From the NCBI GenBank assembly GCA_947039515.1, contig CAMQYY010000002.1:37882-101881 (forward strand): 64,000 nucleotides of DNA, read 5' to 3'. Below are positions 1 to 10,589 of this stretch, piece after piece. This DNA is from an uncultured Ureaplasma sp. (GTDB lineage Bacteria > Bacillota_I > Bacilli_A > Mycoplasmatales > Mycoplasmoidaceae). The notes beneath the pieces were generated by a model. The model did not search any database, was not told the origin of the DNA, and was given only the letters and a program-made list of their open reading frames with translations. The first letter of the stretch is position 1. Every line of letters starts with the position of its first letter. Both the position numbers and the translations under genes were made by a program.

Positions 1-1
1 A

Positions 2-277
2 AACATTTCAATAATTGTTAATGATAAAAAAGTTTTATTTCCAAATATTAATAATAGAGGCATATTTTTTGCTAAGGCATCAACAGCTTTAATGTCAAGA
101 ATGTCATCAAAAATAATATCTATTACTACTGAAAATATACCAAAAGATAATACTCCAATCGATATAGTTAAAATAAATAAAGAAGTTAAATTATTTGTTG
201 AAAATATCATTTGAAAATGAAAACATAAAAATCCAATTGTAAAAATTGATGTTCTACTTAATGAGAAAAATAATTAA
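2..277 (+). CDS. 3' end of an unidentified gene
   Basis: The open frame enters from the left edge and ends at TAA 275-277, giving 91 residues with two in-frame TGA (Trp) codons at the end of the W-K-W segment. I do not recognise the family. The pattern Gly-Ile-x4-Ala-Ser followed by Ser-Lys loosely recalls the region after the active-site loop of HPr phosphocarrier proteins, but the catalytic His-Ala-Arg-Pro is not there, so this is only a weak thought. The stop lies 7 bases before coaX, so the two are probably co-transcribed. Confidence 0.6.
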
Positions 278-284
278 TTAAAAA

Positions 285-998
285 ATGAGCAAAATTATTT
301 TAGATATTGGTAATACTAATATAAAAATAGGTATTATTGAGAATAATATTCTATCTGAGATTAAAATATACCCAAATACAGAAATAGAAAAATTACTCTT
401 TGATGATTTATTTTTTAATAATTATATATACATAAGTTCTAATAATAAGAAGATATTAAAAAAAATTATTAATTTTTTAAATAATAATAATATTAACTAT
501 TATCTTTTTAAAAATAGTTTTTTTAAAAATAAAGTTAATATAAATAAAAGTATCAACATTAATGAGCTAGGTAGTGATATTCTAATTTATCTTTATTTTT
601 TTAAAAAAAATAATATTCAAAATCATTTAGGTTTTTCATTTGGAACAACTAATTTTTGTTTAATTTATAAAAATGAATTAAAAGGAGTTATTATTATGCC
701 TGGTAATGACTTAGTCATTAGTTCTATTTTAGAAAATACTGATATTAAAAATATCAAGTTAGAAGAAGATATCAAATTCCCAATTGATACATCTCAATCA
801 ATATCAAAAGGCTTATTTCATACATTATATGGGTCTATAAATTCAATTATTAAAGAATATGAGATAGATAAAATTTATTTAACTGGTGGTAATCTTAATT
901 TCATTAATAATGATAAAATTAATAGTAATGAAGTAATAGTCATTAAAGAAATTATTTTAAAAACAATTTTAGATATAATCAATGATTTTAATCTTTAA
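285..998 (+). CDS. coaX: Type III pantothenate kinase (CoaX)
   Basis: This enzyme phosphorylates pantothenate, the first step of coenzyme A synthesis, in the cytoplasm. The N-terminal DIGNTNIKIG (from residue 7) is the phosphate-binding motif of the ASKHA fold. A second phosphate motif, FGTTN, lies near residue 120, followed by G-V-I-I-M-P-G-N, which matches the family's G-G-x-I-x-P-G segment. A C-terminal LTGGN completes the ATP site. At 237 residues it is slightly short for the family (about 250). No strong Shine-Dalgarno is visible before the ATG. It lies between a partial gene and uvrB, all on the plus strand. Confidence 0.85.
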   Translation: MSKIILDIGNTNIKIGIIENNILSEIKIYPNTEIEKLLFDDLFFNNYIYISSNNKKILKKIINFLNNNNINYYLFKNSFFKNKVNINKSININELGSDILIYLYFFKKNNIQNHLGFSFGTTNFCLIYKNELKGVIIMPGNDLVISSILENTDIKNIKLEEDIKFPIDTSQSISKGLFHTLYGSINSIIKEYEIDKIYLTGGNLNFINNDKINSNEVIVIKEIILKTILDIINDFNL

Positions 999-1017
999 TA
1001 GAATAGAGAATTTATAA

Positions 1018-3006
1018 ATGAAATCTTTTGAGTTAAAATCAGAGTTTAAACCTAGTGGAGATCAACCTCAAGCTATTGATAAATTAATTAAAAATATTGA
1101 TTTACAAAAAATCAATACTCTTTTGGGTGTAACTGGAAGTGGTAAAACATTTACAATTGCTAATGTCATTGAAAAAACTAATATGAATACTTTAATCATT
1201 GCTCATAATAAAACACTAGCAGGTCAATTATATTCAGAATTGAAAGAAATGTTTCCAAATAATAATGTTGGTTACTTCACATCTTACTTCGATTTCTATC
1301 AACCAGAAGCATACTTACCAGGCTCTGATACCTATATTGAAAAATCTTCTCAAGTTAATAGAGAAATTGAAATGCATAGAATAGCATGTATTTATCATTT
1401 ACTTTCTAATGAACCCACAATAATAGTTTCATCAGTTGCATCAATTTATCCTACAGCTTCACCAGAAAATTATGAAAAAGAGCGAATTTTTATTAAAAAT
1501 AATATGCAAATTTCAATAAAAGAATTAAGAAAAAGATTAATTGTTTTAGAATATACTTTCAATGCAATAGATTTAGCTCCAGGTACTTTTAGAATTAAAG
1601 GAGATGTTATTGATATTGCTCCACCATACACAAGTAAGGAATTCTTAAGAATTTCTATGTTTGGTAATAATATTGAATCAATTACACTCAATAATACTTT
1701 AACGAGCGATGTTGTTAAAAAAATTGAAAATTTTACAATAGGACCATCTAAAGAATATATTGCTAATTTGGATAATAGAAAAAATGCACTTGAAAATATT
1801 AGAAATGAAATGGTGGAACAAGTAAAGTTTTTTAATGATAATGAAAGATTTATTGAGGCTCAAAGAATAGAACAGAGAACTTTAAATGATATTGAATCAA
1901 TAGCTGAATTTGGTATTTGTAATGGAATTGAAAACTATGCTTCACAATTAGAATATCGAGACGATGGTTCAACTCCTTATACTCTTTTTAATTTTTTTAA
2001 ATATTTAAATAATGAATGATTACTAGTTATTGATGAAAGTCATATTACTCTTCCTCAAATAAGAGGTATGCATAATACAGATAAGTCTAGAAAAAAGAAT
2101 TTAGTTGAATATGGCTTTAGACTTCCTTCATCTTTTAATAATAGACCACTTAATTTTGATGAGTTTATGGAAAAAACAGATAAAATTATTTGTGTTTCAG
2201 CTACACCTAATGAATGAGAAGTTGAACAATCTAATAATATAGTTGTTGAACAAATAGTTAGACCTACAGGTTTATTAGATCCTATTATTGAAGTTAGAAC
2301 TACAAAAAATCAAATGGATGATTTAGTTAATGAAATTTTTAAACAAAGAAAAATTAATGAAAAAACATTTATAACAGTTTTAACCATTAAAATGGCAGAA
2401 GAATTATCTGATTATCTAAAAGAAAGAAAAATAAAAGCTGCATATTTACATAATAAATTAACTTCATTAGAAAGAACAAAAGTTATTCTTGATCTTAGAA
2501 AAGGTGTTTATGATTGCATTGTTGGAATTAATCTATTAAGAGAAGGTCTTGATGTGCCTGAAGTTTCTCTTGTTGCTATTTTAGATGCTGATAAAACTGG
2601 ATTATTTAGAAATGATAAATCATTAATTCAAATGATAGGTAGAGCTGCTAGAAATATCAATGGTAAAGTTATTATGTATGCAGATACTATCTCAGATTCA
2701 ATGAAGTTTTCTATTTCAGAAACAAAAAGAAGAAGAAAAATTCAAAATGAGTACAATATTCAAAATAATGTAATTCCAAAATCAATAACTAAATCTATCA
2801 AGGAAAGTGTTTTCAACACTTCTGAATCAATTCAAGAAGTAATTAAGGAAAAATCAATTCCTTCAAAAATTAAGAAGTTAAAAAAATTAATGCTTGAAGC
2901 AGCCAAAAATCAAAATTACGAATTAGCTGCAATTTATAAATCTGAAATAACAGAATTATCAATTATGAATGATTCCAATAAAGAAAAAAATACTAATAAT
3001 TCTTAG
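1018..3006 (+). CDS. uvrB: Excinuclease ABC subunit B
   Basis: UvrB is the damage-verification helicase of nucleotide excision repair; UvrA loads it and it recruits UvrC. Reading TGA as Trp at 2017-2019 and 2215-2217 joins the frame into 662 residues, the usual length. Walker A is GVTGSGKT (residues 37-44). The DEAD-type box is DESH, followed by the conserved ITLPQIRGM. Motif VI is IGRAARN. The UVR domain that contacts UvrC is at the C terminus ([20 protein letters not shown]). The last 14 bases overlap the end of the convergent pgi gene. uvrA and uvrC are not in the window. Confidence 0.96.
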
Positions 3007-4270
3007 TATTTTTTTTAATATATTTTTTATAATTTTCAACACCTGGTTGATTAAAAGGGTTAACATCATTTAAATAAGCAGAAATAGTTGCTGAAAGACA
3101 TAATCAAGTATAAATATAACCAAATGATTTTTCGGATAAATCTTTTAATTCTAAAACTAAAACATTAATTTTAGCATCACTAAAATGAGCTTGAGCTACT
3201 GATCTTGCTATAATTTCATTAATCTTATTAAATTGATAATTTTCTAAGTAGTCTAATTCATCATCATTATTAAAAAAGGATTTTTTGATAATATTATCAT
3301 CTTGATATTCTTGCACATAGAGTATAGTTTCAAAAAAATTTTTACTAGATTCTTGATAATATTGTCCAATTGAATGTAAATCATTAGGATAATGTGATAT
3401 TGTTGGGAAAACTATATTTTCTCTCTTTCCCTCTGTTTCAGCAAATATTTGTTTGTAGTGTTCTGAAATATAATCTAAATTTTCATCAAAATTAGCAAAA
3501 ACTTCAATAAACTTATTTTTTTTACTAATCAAAAAATCTCTTAAACTAACATAATAAAAATTTTTATTATTTAAAACATCCTCATTTTCAAATTCATCAA
3601 TAACAAGTTTACTTCCAGAAAATATTTCGCTAATGTTGACATTTTTTAATTCAAGAGCAAAAATTCCGACACTAGTTAATGCTGAAAATCTACCACCAAT
3701 ATTAGATGGTATTTTTAAAGTCATATAGTTTTCATTATTTGCTATTTTTCTTAAGATTCCAGAATTTTCATCAGTAATAAAAACTATTCTATTATTAATT
3801 TCATTTTTATATTTATTCAATAACTCTTCTCTTAAAATTCTAAAATTTATTGATGTTTCAAGAGTTGTTCCTGATTTTGATACAATTGTTAAAGCTCAAT
3901 TTTTGTTTTTTAACTTATTCTTTAATGTATTTAATTTATTATTAGAAAAATCTGTTAAATAAATAATTTCAATATTAGAATCATAATATGATTGAATCAT
4001 CTCAATACCTGCTTTTGTGCCAATAAAAGAACCACCAATACCTATAAAAACAACTACTTCAATTTTAAGAGAAACTCACTTATCTTTTATATCTTTTATT
4101 TTTTTTAATTCAGATTTTTCTAATCCATTTTTAGCAAGATCATATCAACCTAAAAATTCATTTCCAAGACCATCTTTGTTAATAATTTTATTTTTAATAT
4201 CTATTAAAGAATTTTCATATTCTTTAATATCAAAACCTTCTTCAATATATTTTTTATCTATTTTTAACAT
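2993..4270 (-). CDS. pgi: Glucose-6-phosphate isomerase
   Basis: This glycolytic enzyme interconverts glucose 6-phosphate and fructose 6-phosphate. The frame gives 425 residues with several TGA-Trp codons. Family marks are the N-terminal GIGGSFIG phosphate loop, the SKSGTT(L)ET sugar-phosphate motif, and the C-terminal signature NPFNQPGVENYK. The first 17 bases overlap the end of rsgA, and the 3' end overlaps uvrB tail to tail by 14 bases. It is the last gene of the minus-strand series that begins at miaB. Confidence 0.95.
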
Positions 4271-5108
4271 TTTTAATTTCCCTTAAAATTCTTAGATAAT
4301 CATTGTATCGTCATTGTGGTAGAAATTTATCTTCAACAGCGGCTTTAACATTACATCTATCTTCACTATCATGAAGACAATTTGTATACCTACATAACTT
4401 ACTCAAAATATTAAAAGTATAAAAAGATTTAGACAGTTCCTGTGGAGTACCTTTGAATTCAATGGTTGAAAATCCTGGTGTATCTACAATATAACCATCT
4501 CCTAAAACCATTATTGATGCATATGTTGTTGTATGTTTTCCTCTATTTAATGATTTAGAAATTTCATTAGTTTTTAAATTAAAACTTGGATCTAACTTAT
4601 TAATAAATGTTGATTTACCAACTCCAGAATTACCTACTAAACAAATTGTTTTACCCTTAATTATTTTTTTAAATCTTTTTATATCATTATCATTATTACT
4701 ATCAACAACAAAATAACCTTCATCCTTTAAATTTTTAATAATATTTTCATCTTTTATTTTTTCGATATCTGTTTTAGTGATAATCATATCAACTTCAACA
4801 CCTTTAGATTCATAAAGAGCCATCATTTTACTTAATAGGAATGTTGAAAAGTTAGGTTCAACAGTTGATTGAACTACAAATATATAATTTATATTACAAA
4901 TATTAGGTCTATCTAATTCATTAAATCTGTCATAAACTTTATCAATAATATATTTTTCACCTTCAATTAGGTAGTGAACTCTATCGCCAACCATTAAGTT
5001 AAAATCACTTTGTCTCAAGCTTCCCTTGATAATAGCTTTATGAATTGTATCTGTATTATCTCTAAGTCAAATACTATTTCGTATTTTTTTTGTTATAGTT
5101 CCAAACAC
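4254..5108 (-). CDS. rsgA: Small ribosomal subunit biogenesis GTPase RsgA
   Basis: RsgA is a circularly permuted GTPase that checks late 30S assembly. The frame gives 284 residues: an N-terminal OB fold, then TKTD (G4), GNSGVGKST (P-loop), DTPG (G3), and a C-terminal zinc site with the C-x5-C-x-H-x5-C arrangement. I start it at GTG 5108 because the sequence upstream of a possible TTG at 5018 encodes typical OB-fold residues (VFGTITKK). That GTG shares its G with the kinase stop in TAGTG, so translation is probably coupled. The 3' end overlaps pgi by 17 bases. Confidence 0.93.
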
Positions 5109-6247
5109 TAAATAAGACCTATTACAGAAAAAGTAATGACAATTACTAAAATAAAAGTGATTATGAAACCAAAAATTATAAACATACTATTTTTACTTTT
5201 TATAAAACTTTTTTCTTTATTTATATTCATTAAATCAATATTAGAATTAGTCACATATTTTCTATTTGATAAAGGTTTTAATAATTCTTCATCAAATCTA
5301 CTTGCTGCATCTCATGTTAAAATATCTGCATATAATTCATTAATATCTTTATATCTAAATTTAATCTCATCAGGTTTAGATGCTGTACATCTAAAGAAAA
5401 TATTTTCAAGTGAATTTGGAATAGTTGGAATACTTGAATTCATAGGAAGGACATCATAATTTAATCACATAGAAATTTTTTCAAGATCAGTCATATCATT
5501 TTTATATTTCATAGGTAAAGAACCAGTTAATATTTGATGTAAAATAACTCCAATAGAATGAATATCAAATTGAAAAGTAATAGCATCAGCTAATTTTTTT
5601 TCACTATCAACAACACCTTTTTTAATATTTTTAATATGTTCTCTTGTATCTAGAACATCTGGAGATGAATAAGGAACTGAACAATAGATAGCTTCTTCAT
5701 TTGATTGAAGCACATTATCATATGTAAAAGTAGATATTCCGTAATCAATAATTTTTATTTGTTCAAAGTCATTAGTAATCATAATATTTTCTATTTTTAA
5801 ATCTCTATGAATAATTGATCTTTTATCTGAATAAAAATGAAATCCTTTTAATCCTTCAATAATTTGTTTTATATATTCAATTGCTACAGATGGATTTAAA
5901 AGAGTTTTTTTCTTTAAATACTCACCAAGAGTTGTACCCTCAACATATTCTGTTATGATAGTTATTTTATTTTCTTCTAATTGATAATCTACTGGATATG
6001 CAACAAAATTATTTTTCAAACGTGAGCTTAAAGCTAGAGTTAATTTCAATTCATCTTTTGCTTTTTCTCAAGTTACATCAGCTGATTTATCATTTTTTCT
6101 TTTAATTTCTTTTACAATAAATAAATTAGGATTTTCTGAAAAGTCATCGGTTTTTTTAACACAAAAAATACCACTACTCATTCCACCAGTATTTAATTCT
6201 TTTACTAATTCATATTGTCTATTTAGAAAGTATTTCTTATTACTCAT
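5108..6247 (-). CDS. prkC: Membrane-anchored Ser/Thr protein kinase (PrkC-like)
   Basis: This is a eukaryotic-type (Hanks) kinase of 379 residues. A glycine loop (LNTGGMSSG) lies near residue 18, followed by the ATP-binding Lys in FIVKEI. The catalytic loop is HRDLKIEN, and the metal-binding motif is DYG rather than DFG. One hydrophobic segment of about 25 residues lies at the extreme C terminus, so the kinase domain would face the cytoplasm; there are no extracellular PASTA repeats, in contrast to PrkC of wall-forming Firmicutes. The start overlaps the PP2C gene stop (ATGAGTAA). The phosphatase-kinase-rsgA order is a conserved signalling module. Confidence 0.92.
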
Positions 6248-7001
6248 ATTGATCACCAATAATAACAATTGATAAATTATCATTACTAGAATTAGCAAGT
6301 GCATTACTAATAATATTTGAACAAGCTTCTGATAATTTATTCTTTTTATTTTTATAAATTATATCTTCAATAATAGAAATATCTGAAAAATTATGAACAC
6401 CATCAGATGTTAAAACTAAGTATGAATTTTTTTCTAATTCAATAGTAAAAGATTCTGCATCAACACTTCTATTGCTTTCAACACCAATAAATTGTAATAA
6501 TGAATACAAATCATTTTTATATTTTGTATATCTCTCTTCTGGTGCATTTGTTCTTTTAAAGAAATTTAAAAGGTTTTGATCAATAGTGATTTGTTTTGAT
6601 TTTTTACTTTTTATATAGTAAGCCCTTGAATCACCGACATTATAAATATAAACTTTATTTTTAATAATGATTCCACAAACCATAGTTGTTGCCATTGACA
6701 TCATAGATTTTGATTTATTTTTCTCTAAAAAAAGAGTTATATTATGACGAGATTCCTTGATTATTTCAGTAACTCATTTATCCATTTCTATTTTACTAAA
6801 ATGGTCAAAATTAACTTTTAAAAAAGATTTTTTAAAAGTTTCAAGAACAATATCACTAGCATTACTTCCACCTTTATAACCTCCTAAACCATCACATAAA
6901 ATAGCAAGAAAATTATTGGATTCATTTTTTCCAGACCAAGCAACATCCTCATTATTAGGTCTTACAACACCTTTTTCTGAAGCAAAATCAAATACAATCA
7001 T
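6240..7001 (-). CDS. prpC: PP2C-family Ser/Thr protein phosphatase
   Basis: This metal-dependent phosphatase of 253 residues is expected to reverse the action of the adjacent kinase. PP2C motifs are in order: VRPNNEDVAW near the N terminus, CDGLGGYKGG (the metal-binding Asp-Gly), VGDSRAYYI, LTSDGVHNF and the C-terminal NDNLSIVII. In-frame TGA (Trp) codons interrupt naive translation near 6774. The last 8 bases overlap the kinase start. The start lies 4 bases beyond the rlmN stop. Confidence 0.93.
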
Positions 7002-7005
7002 TTTT

Positions 7006-8025
7006 CTACCTTTCTAATTTAGCTCTTAATTGTCCACAAGCACCATCGATACTTGTCCCTTTTTCTTGTCTTATAGTTGCAGTTATATTATTTTCTCTCA
7101 AAATATCATAAAAATCTTTTATTTTTTTTGACCTTGAAAATTCACTACCTACTACTTTATTATAAGGTATTAAATTAACATAACATAGAATATTTTTTAA
7201 TAATCCAGCAAGTTCAATTGCATTTTCCTTTGAATCATTAATTCCATCTAACAAAATATATTCAAATGTAACTCTTCTTTTAGTTATTTCTGTATATTCT
7301 TTGATATTTTGAATAATTGAATTAATATTGTAAGCATTATTAATAGGCATTATTTCACTTCTAATTTTATCATTAGGTGCATGCAAACTTATTGCTAATC
7401 CAATTTGTGGAAAATTTTTAATTCAATCAGGCATAACTTTCATAATTCCAGATGTTGAAACAGTTATTTTTCTTGCCCCAATTTTTAAATCTTTATTAAC
7501 AATTGTTAAAAATTGTTTTAAATTTTCGTAGTTATCAAATGGTTCACCAATACCCATAACAACTATATTTCTAAGTTCTTCATTTTTTTCTTTTAGTTTT
7601 TCTTTAACTCATACTACTTGGGCAACAATTTCACCAACAGTTAAATCCCTCTTTTTTTTTAATTGTCCAGATGCACAAAATTTACAACCTATATTACAAC
7701 CAACTTGAGTAGTTAAACAAACACTATAACCATAATTAAATTTCATAATTACTGTTTCAATTTTATTTTTATCATCTAGTTCAAATAAAATTTTAATTGT
7801 TTCATCAACATCTTCTTTAATAATTATCGGTTTCAATTTTTTAATTTCAAAATTACTTTTCAATCAATCAATATTATTTTTACTAATATTAGTCATTTCA
7901 GAAAAATCTGAAATATAGCCTTCATATATTCATTTAAATACTTGTTTAGTTAAATAAGGCTTAAAATTATTTTTTTGAAGAATTTCATTTAAATTATCAA
8001 ATGTATAATCATAAATATTATTCAT
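7006..8025 (-). CDS. rlmN: 23S rRNA (A2503-C2)/tRNA (A37) methyltransferase RlmN
   Basis: RlmN is a radical SAM enzyme that methylates C2 of A2503 in 23S rRNA and A37 in some tRNAs. The frame gives 339 residues. The cluster motif is CNIGCKFC, preceded by VCLTTQVG. Further marks are [16 protein letters not shown] and the C-terminal GACGQL, which carries the cysteine that forms the methyl-transfer intermediate. The start overlaps the gmk stop by 8 bases (ATGAATAA), and the 3' end lies 4 bases from the PP2C start. Confidence 0.95.
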
Positions 8026-8599
8026 TTTTACATATTCTTTCGTATAAAATATTTGAAATTTCTTCTACTGCTATTTCGATTTGATCATTTATAATATTAA
8101 ATTCATAAAGATCCTTTTCTTCCATTTCTAAAATTGCTTTTTCAAGTCTCTTATCAATATTTTCAGAAGTTTCAGTTTTTCTATGTTCTAGTCTATTTTT
8201 TAGTTCATTAATACTTGGTGGTAATAGAAAAAAACTAATGTCATGAATATTTTTTTTCATAATATTTTTAGCTCCTATTAATTCTATTTCAAGAAGAACA
8301 TTAAATCCATTATTCAAATCATTATCAACATCACTTTTTAAAGTTCCATATTTATTATTAACATATTCTGCTCACTCAAGAAAATTTTTATTTTTAATAT
8401 TTTTTTCAAATTCTTCTTTAGATACAAAATGATAATCAACGTCTTGAATTTCTTGATGCCTTTTATCTCTTGTAGTCATAGAAATAGAATATTTTAGATT
8501 TAATCTTTTATCTAAAAATAACTTTTCTATTACAGTTTTTTTTCCAACCCCACTAGGACCACTAAAAATTATTAGAATACCTTTTTTAATGTTACTCAT
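8018..8599 (-). CDS. gmk: Guanylate kinase
   Basis: Guanylate kinase phosphorylates GMP to GDP. The protein has 193 residues. Its P-loop is GPSGVGKKT (residues 14-22, with Lys at a position usually Gly or Ser). The GMP-binding region contains SMTTRDKR and VDYHFVS. The lid region has the Arg-rich R-L-E-H-R-K-T-E-T. It lies between miaB and rlmN and overlaps rlmN by 8 bases. Confidence 0.94.
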
Positions 8600-8609
8600 A
8601 AGTTCTTAC

Positions 8610-10520
8610 CTAATCTTTTATTTGAATTCCATTTAATGAAAATCGAGAACTAGTCAATATTTTTACTTTTACAAACTCACCAATTTTTCCATCACCATCA
8701 AAGTTAACAACTTTTCAATTAGGTGAATAACCAGTTAGTTTATCAGGATTAGTTCTACTATTGCCATCAATTAAAACTTCAATTACCTTACCAATGTACT
8801 TATCATTATTTTCTTTAGAATATTTTTTAACTAATTCATTAAGAGTATGTAATCTTTGTTTTTTAATATCATTGCTTATTTCATCTTTGATAGTTGCTGC
8901 ATAAGTGCCTTCTCTTGGAGAGAAAATAAAAGTATAAGCATTATCATATTTAATTATATTATATAAATTAATAGTCTCATTAAATTCCTCATCAGTCTCA
9001 TTAGGAAATCCTACAATGATATCTGTTGAAATAGACGCATATTTAATATTTTCTCGAATGTATTTAATTTTTTGAATATAGTCTTTTATCAACATAGAGC
9101 GATTCATTTTTTTTAAAATAGATTCAGATCCTGATTGAATTGGAAGGTGAAAATAAGGCATAATATTTGGATATTTTTTAATTAAATCAATAATTCTATT
9201 ATCTCAGTTTCATGGATTGGAAGTTGTAAATCTAATTCTTTTAACCCCTGTTTTAGCAACATCTTCTAATAGACTATAGAAACTATCCTTTTCCTCAAAA
9301 TCAATTCCATAATCATTTACATTCTGACCTAAAAGAGTAATTTCAAGATATCCTTCATCAATTAGATGTTTAACTTCATCTAAAATATCTTTTTTTAACC
9401 TGCTTCTAATTTTACCTCTTGTATATGGAACTATACAATATGTACAAAATTTATCACATCCAAACATAATATTTATTCAAGCTTTTTGATTATTGTCTCT
9501 TGAAATTGGTAGATTTTCAATAATATCACCCTCTTTTGATCAAACCTCAACAATCATCTGAGAACTTAGTTTTGCATTTTCTAAAATATCAACAAGTTTA
9601 TGAATATTGTGTGTTCCAATTATAAAATCTACATATTGATATTTATTTAAAATAGTATTAACTACTTTTTCACTTTGACTCATACACCCACTAACACCAA
9701 TTAACATATTAGGATTTTTTGATTTGTAGTTTTTTAGGGAACCAATTTCACCAAAAACTTTATTTTCAGCATTTTCTCTAATTGCACAAGTGTTTAAAAT
9801 AACTAAATCACTACTAAAAATATCATCATTTCATGTATAACCAATCTTTTCACAAATACCTTTGAATGTTTCGCTATCTCTAACATTTGATTGGCATCCA
9901 TAAGTTTTAATATGATATGTTTTATTTTTACCAAGATTACTATTAATATCGTTAAAATTAATTTCTTCTTTTATTATTTTTGCATTTTCTAATCTCTTTC
10001 TAGCTAATTTAATATTAGGTTTTAAAAGCTTATTTTGCTTGATCATCAAACATTTTATATTAGTATAATCATTATTTTTATCAAGTTCATATTCTAATTT
10101 TCAATCATCACTATAATTAATAAAAAAAAGTTCAATAAGTTTATTTAATTCTTCTATTTCTTGATTATTACTATTTTGAACTAAATTATATAGTTCATTA
10201 ATGTTTAAATTTATTTTATAAATTTCTTGAAACCACAAATCAGTTTTAAAACTGATTTGATTAAATTCAACAAAATTACATTTACTAAATAAGTTCTTTA
10301 ATAAATCATAACTTTCATAGTTACTACTATGTTCAATAAAAAGATCATTTGGTTGGATAAAATTCTTAATTTCCAAAACCTTTTTTTGATTATCTTCTAA
10401 TGTTGAAAATGAAACTTTTAACTCATTTAAAAGTTTCTGATTTAAAAATCTTTTGGCATTTATATTTAAAATACCATTTTTACTTTGAATATCACAAAAT
10501 AATAAAGTTATGTTTTCCAT
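8610..10520 (-). CDS. miaB: MiaB-type methylthiotransferase with an unrecognised N-terminal extension
   Basis: MiaB adds the methylthio group to i6A37 of tRNAs. The open frame is 636 residues, against 440-510 usual for the family. The first roughly 160 residues match nothing I recognise; they are Asn/Leu-rich and look globular. The MiaB part then follows in order: the UPF0004 domain ([12 protein letters not shown]), the radical SAM motif [17 protein letters not shown] and a C-terminal TRAM-like domain. Internal starts (TTG 10049, ATG 10046) exist, but no Shine-Dalgarno precedes them and the frame is unbroken. I therefore annotate one fused gene starting at ATG 10520. Confidence 0.85.
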
Positions 10521-10589
10521 TAAAACTCCATAATTTTTTATTCCTATTTAAAATAAAAATCACATCATGAAGATATGATCAATATTCTA

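Noticed and set aside
2017..2019. Apparent stop codons (TGA) splitting uvrB and dozens of other genes
   Set aside because: They fall at conserved Trp positions in every conserved family, so this is genetic code 4 and not gene decay.
4017..4286. Plus-strand open frame of 89 codons
   Set aside because: It is antisense to the start of pgi, with no family match; the minus-strand frame has clear Pgi motifs.
4987..5018. TTG 5018 as the rsgA start
   Set aside because: It would cut off the first part of the OB-fold domain; GTG 5108 in TAGTG restores the normal length.
5136..5459. Plus-strand frame with a hydrophobic stretch
   Set aside because: It mirrors the C-terminal membrane helix of the kinase on the other strand.
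10044..10049. Separate miaB start at TTG 10049 or ATG 10046
   Set aside because: There is no ribosome site before either, and the upstream frame is open to a good ATG at 10520; kept only as an alternative.
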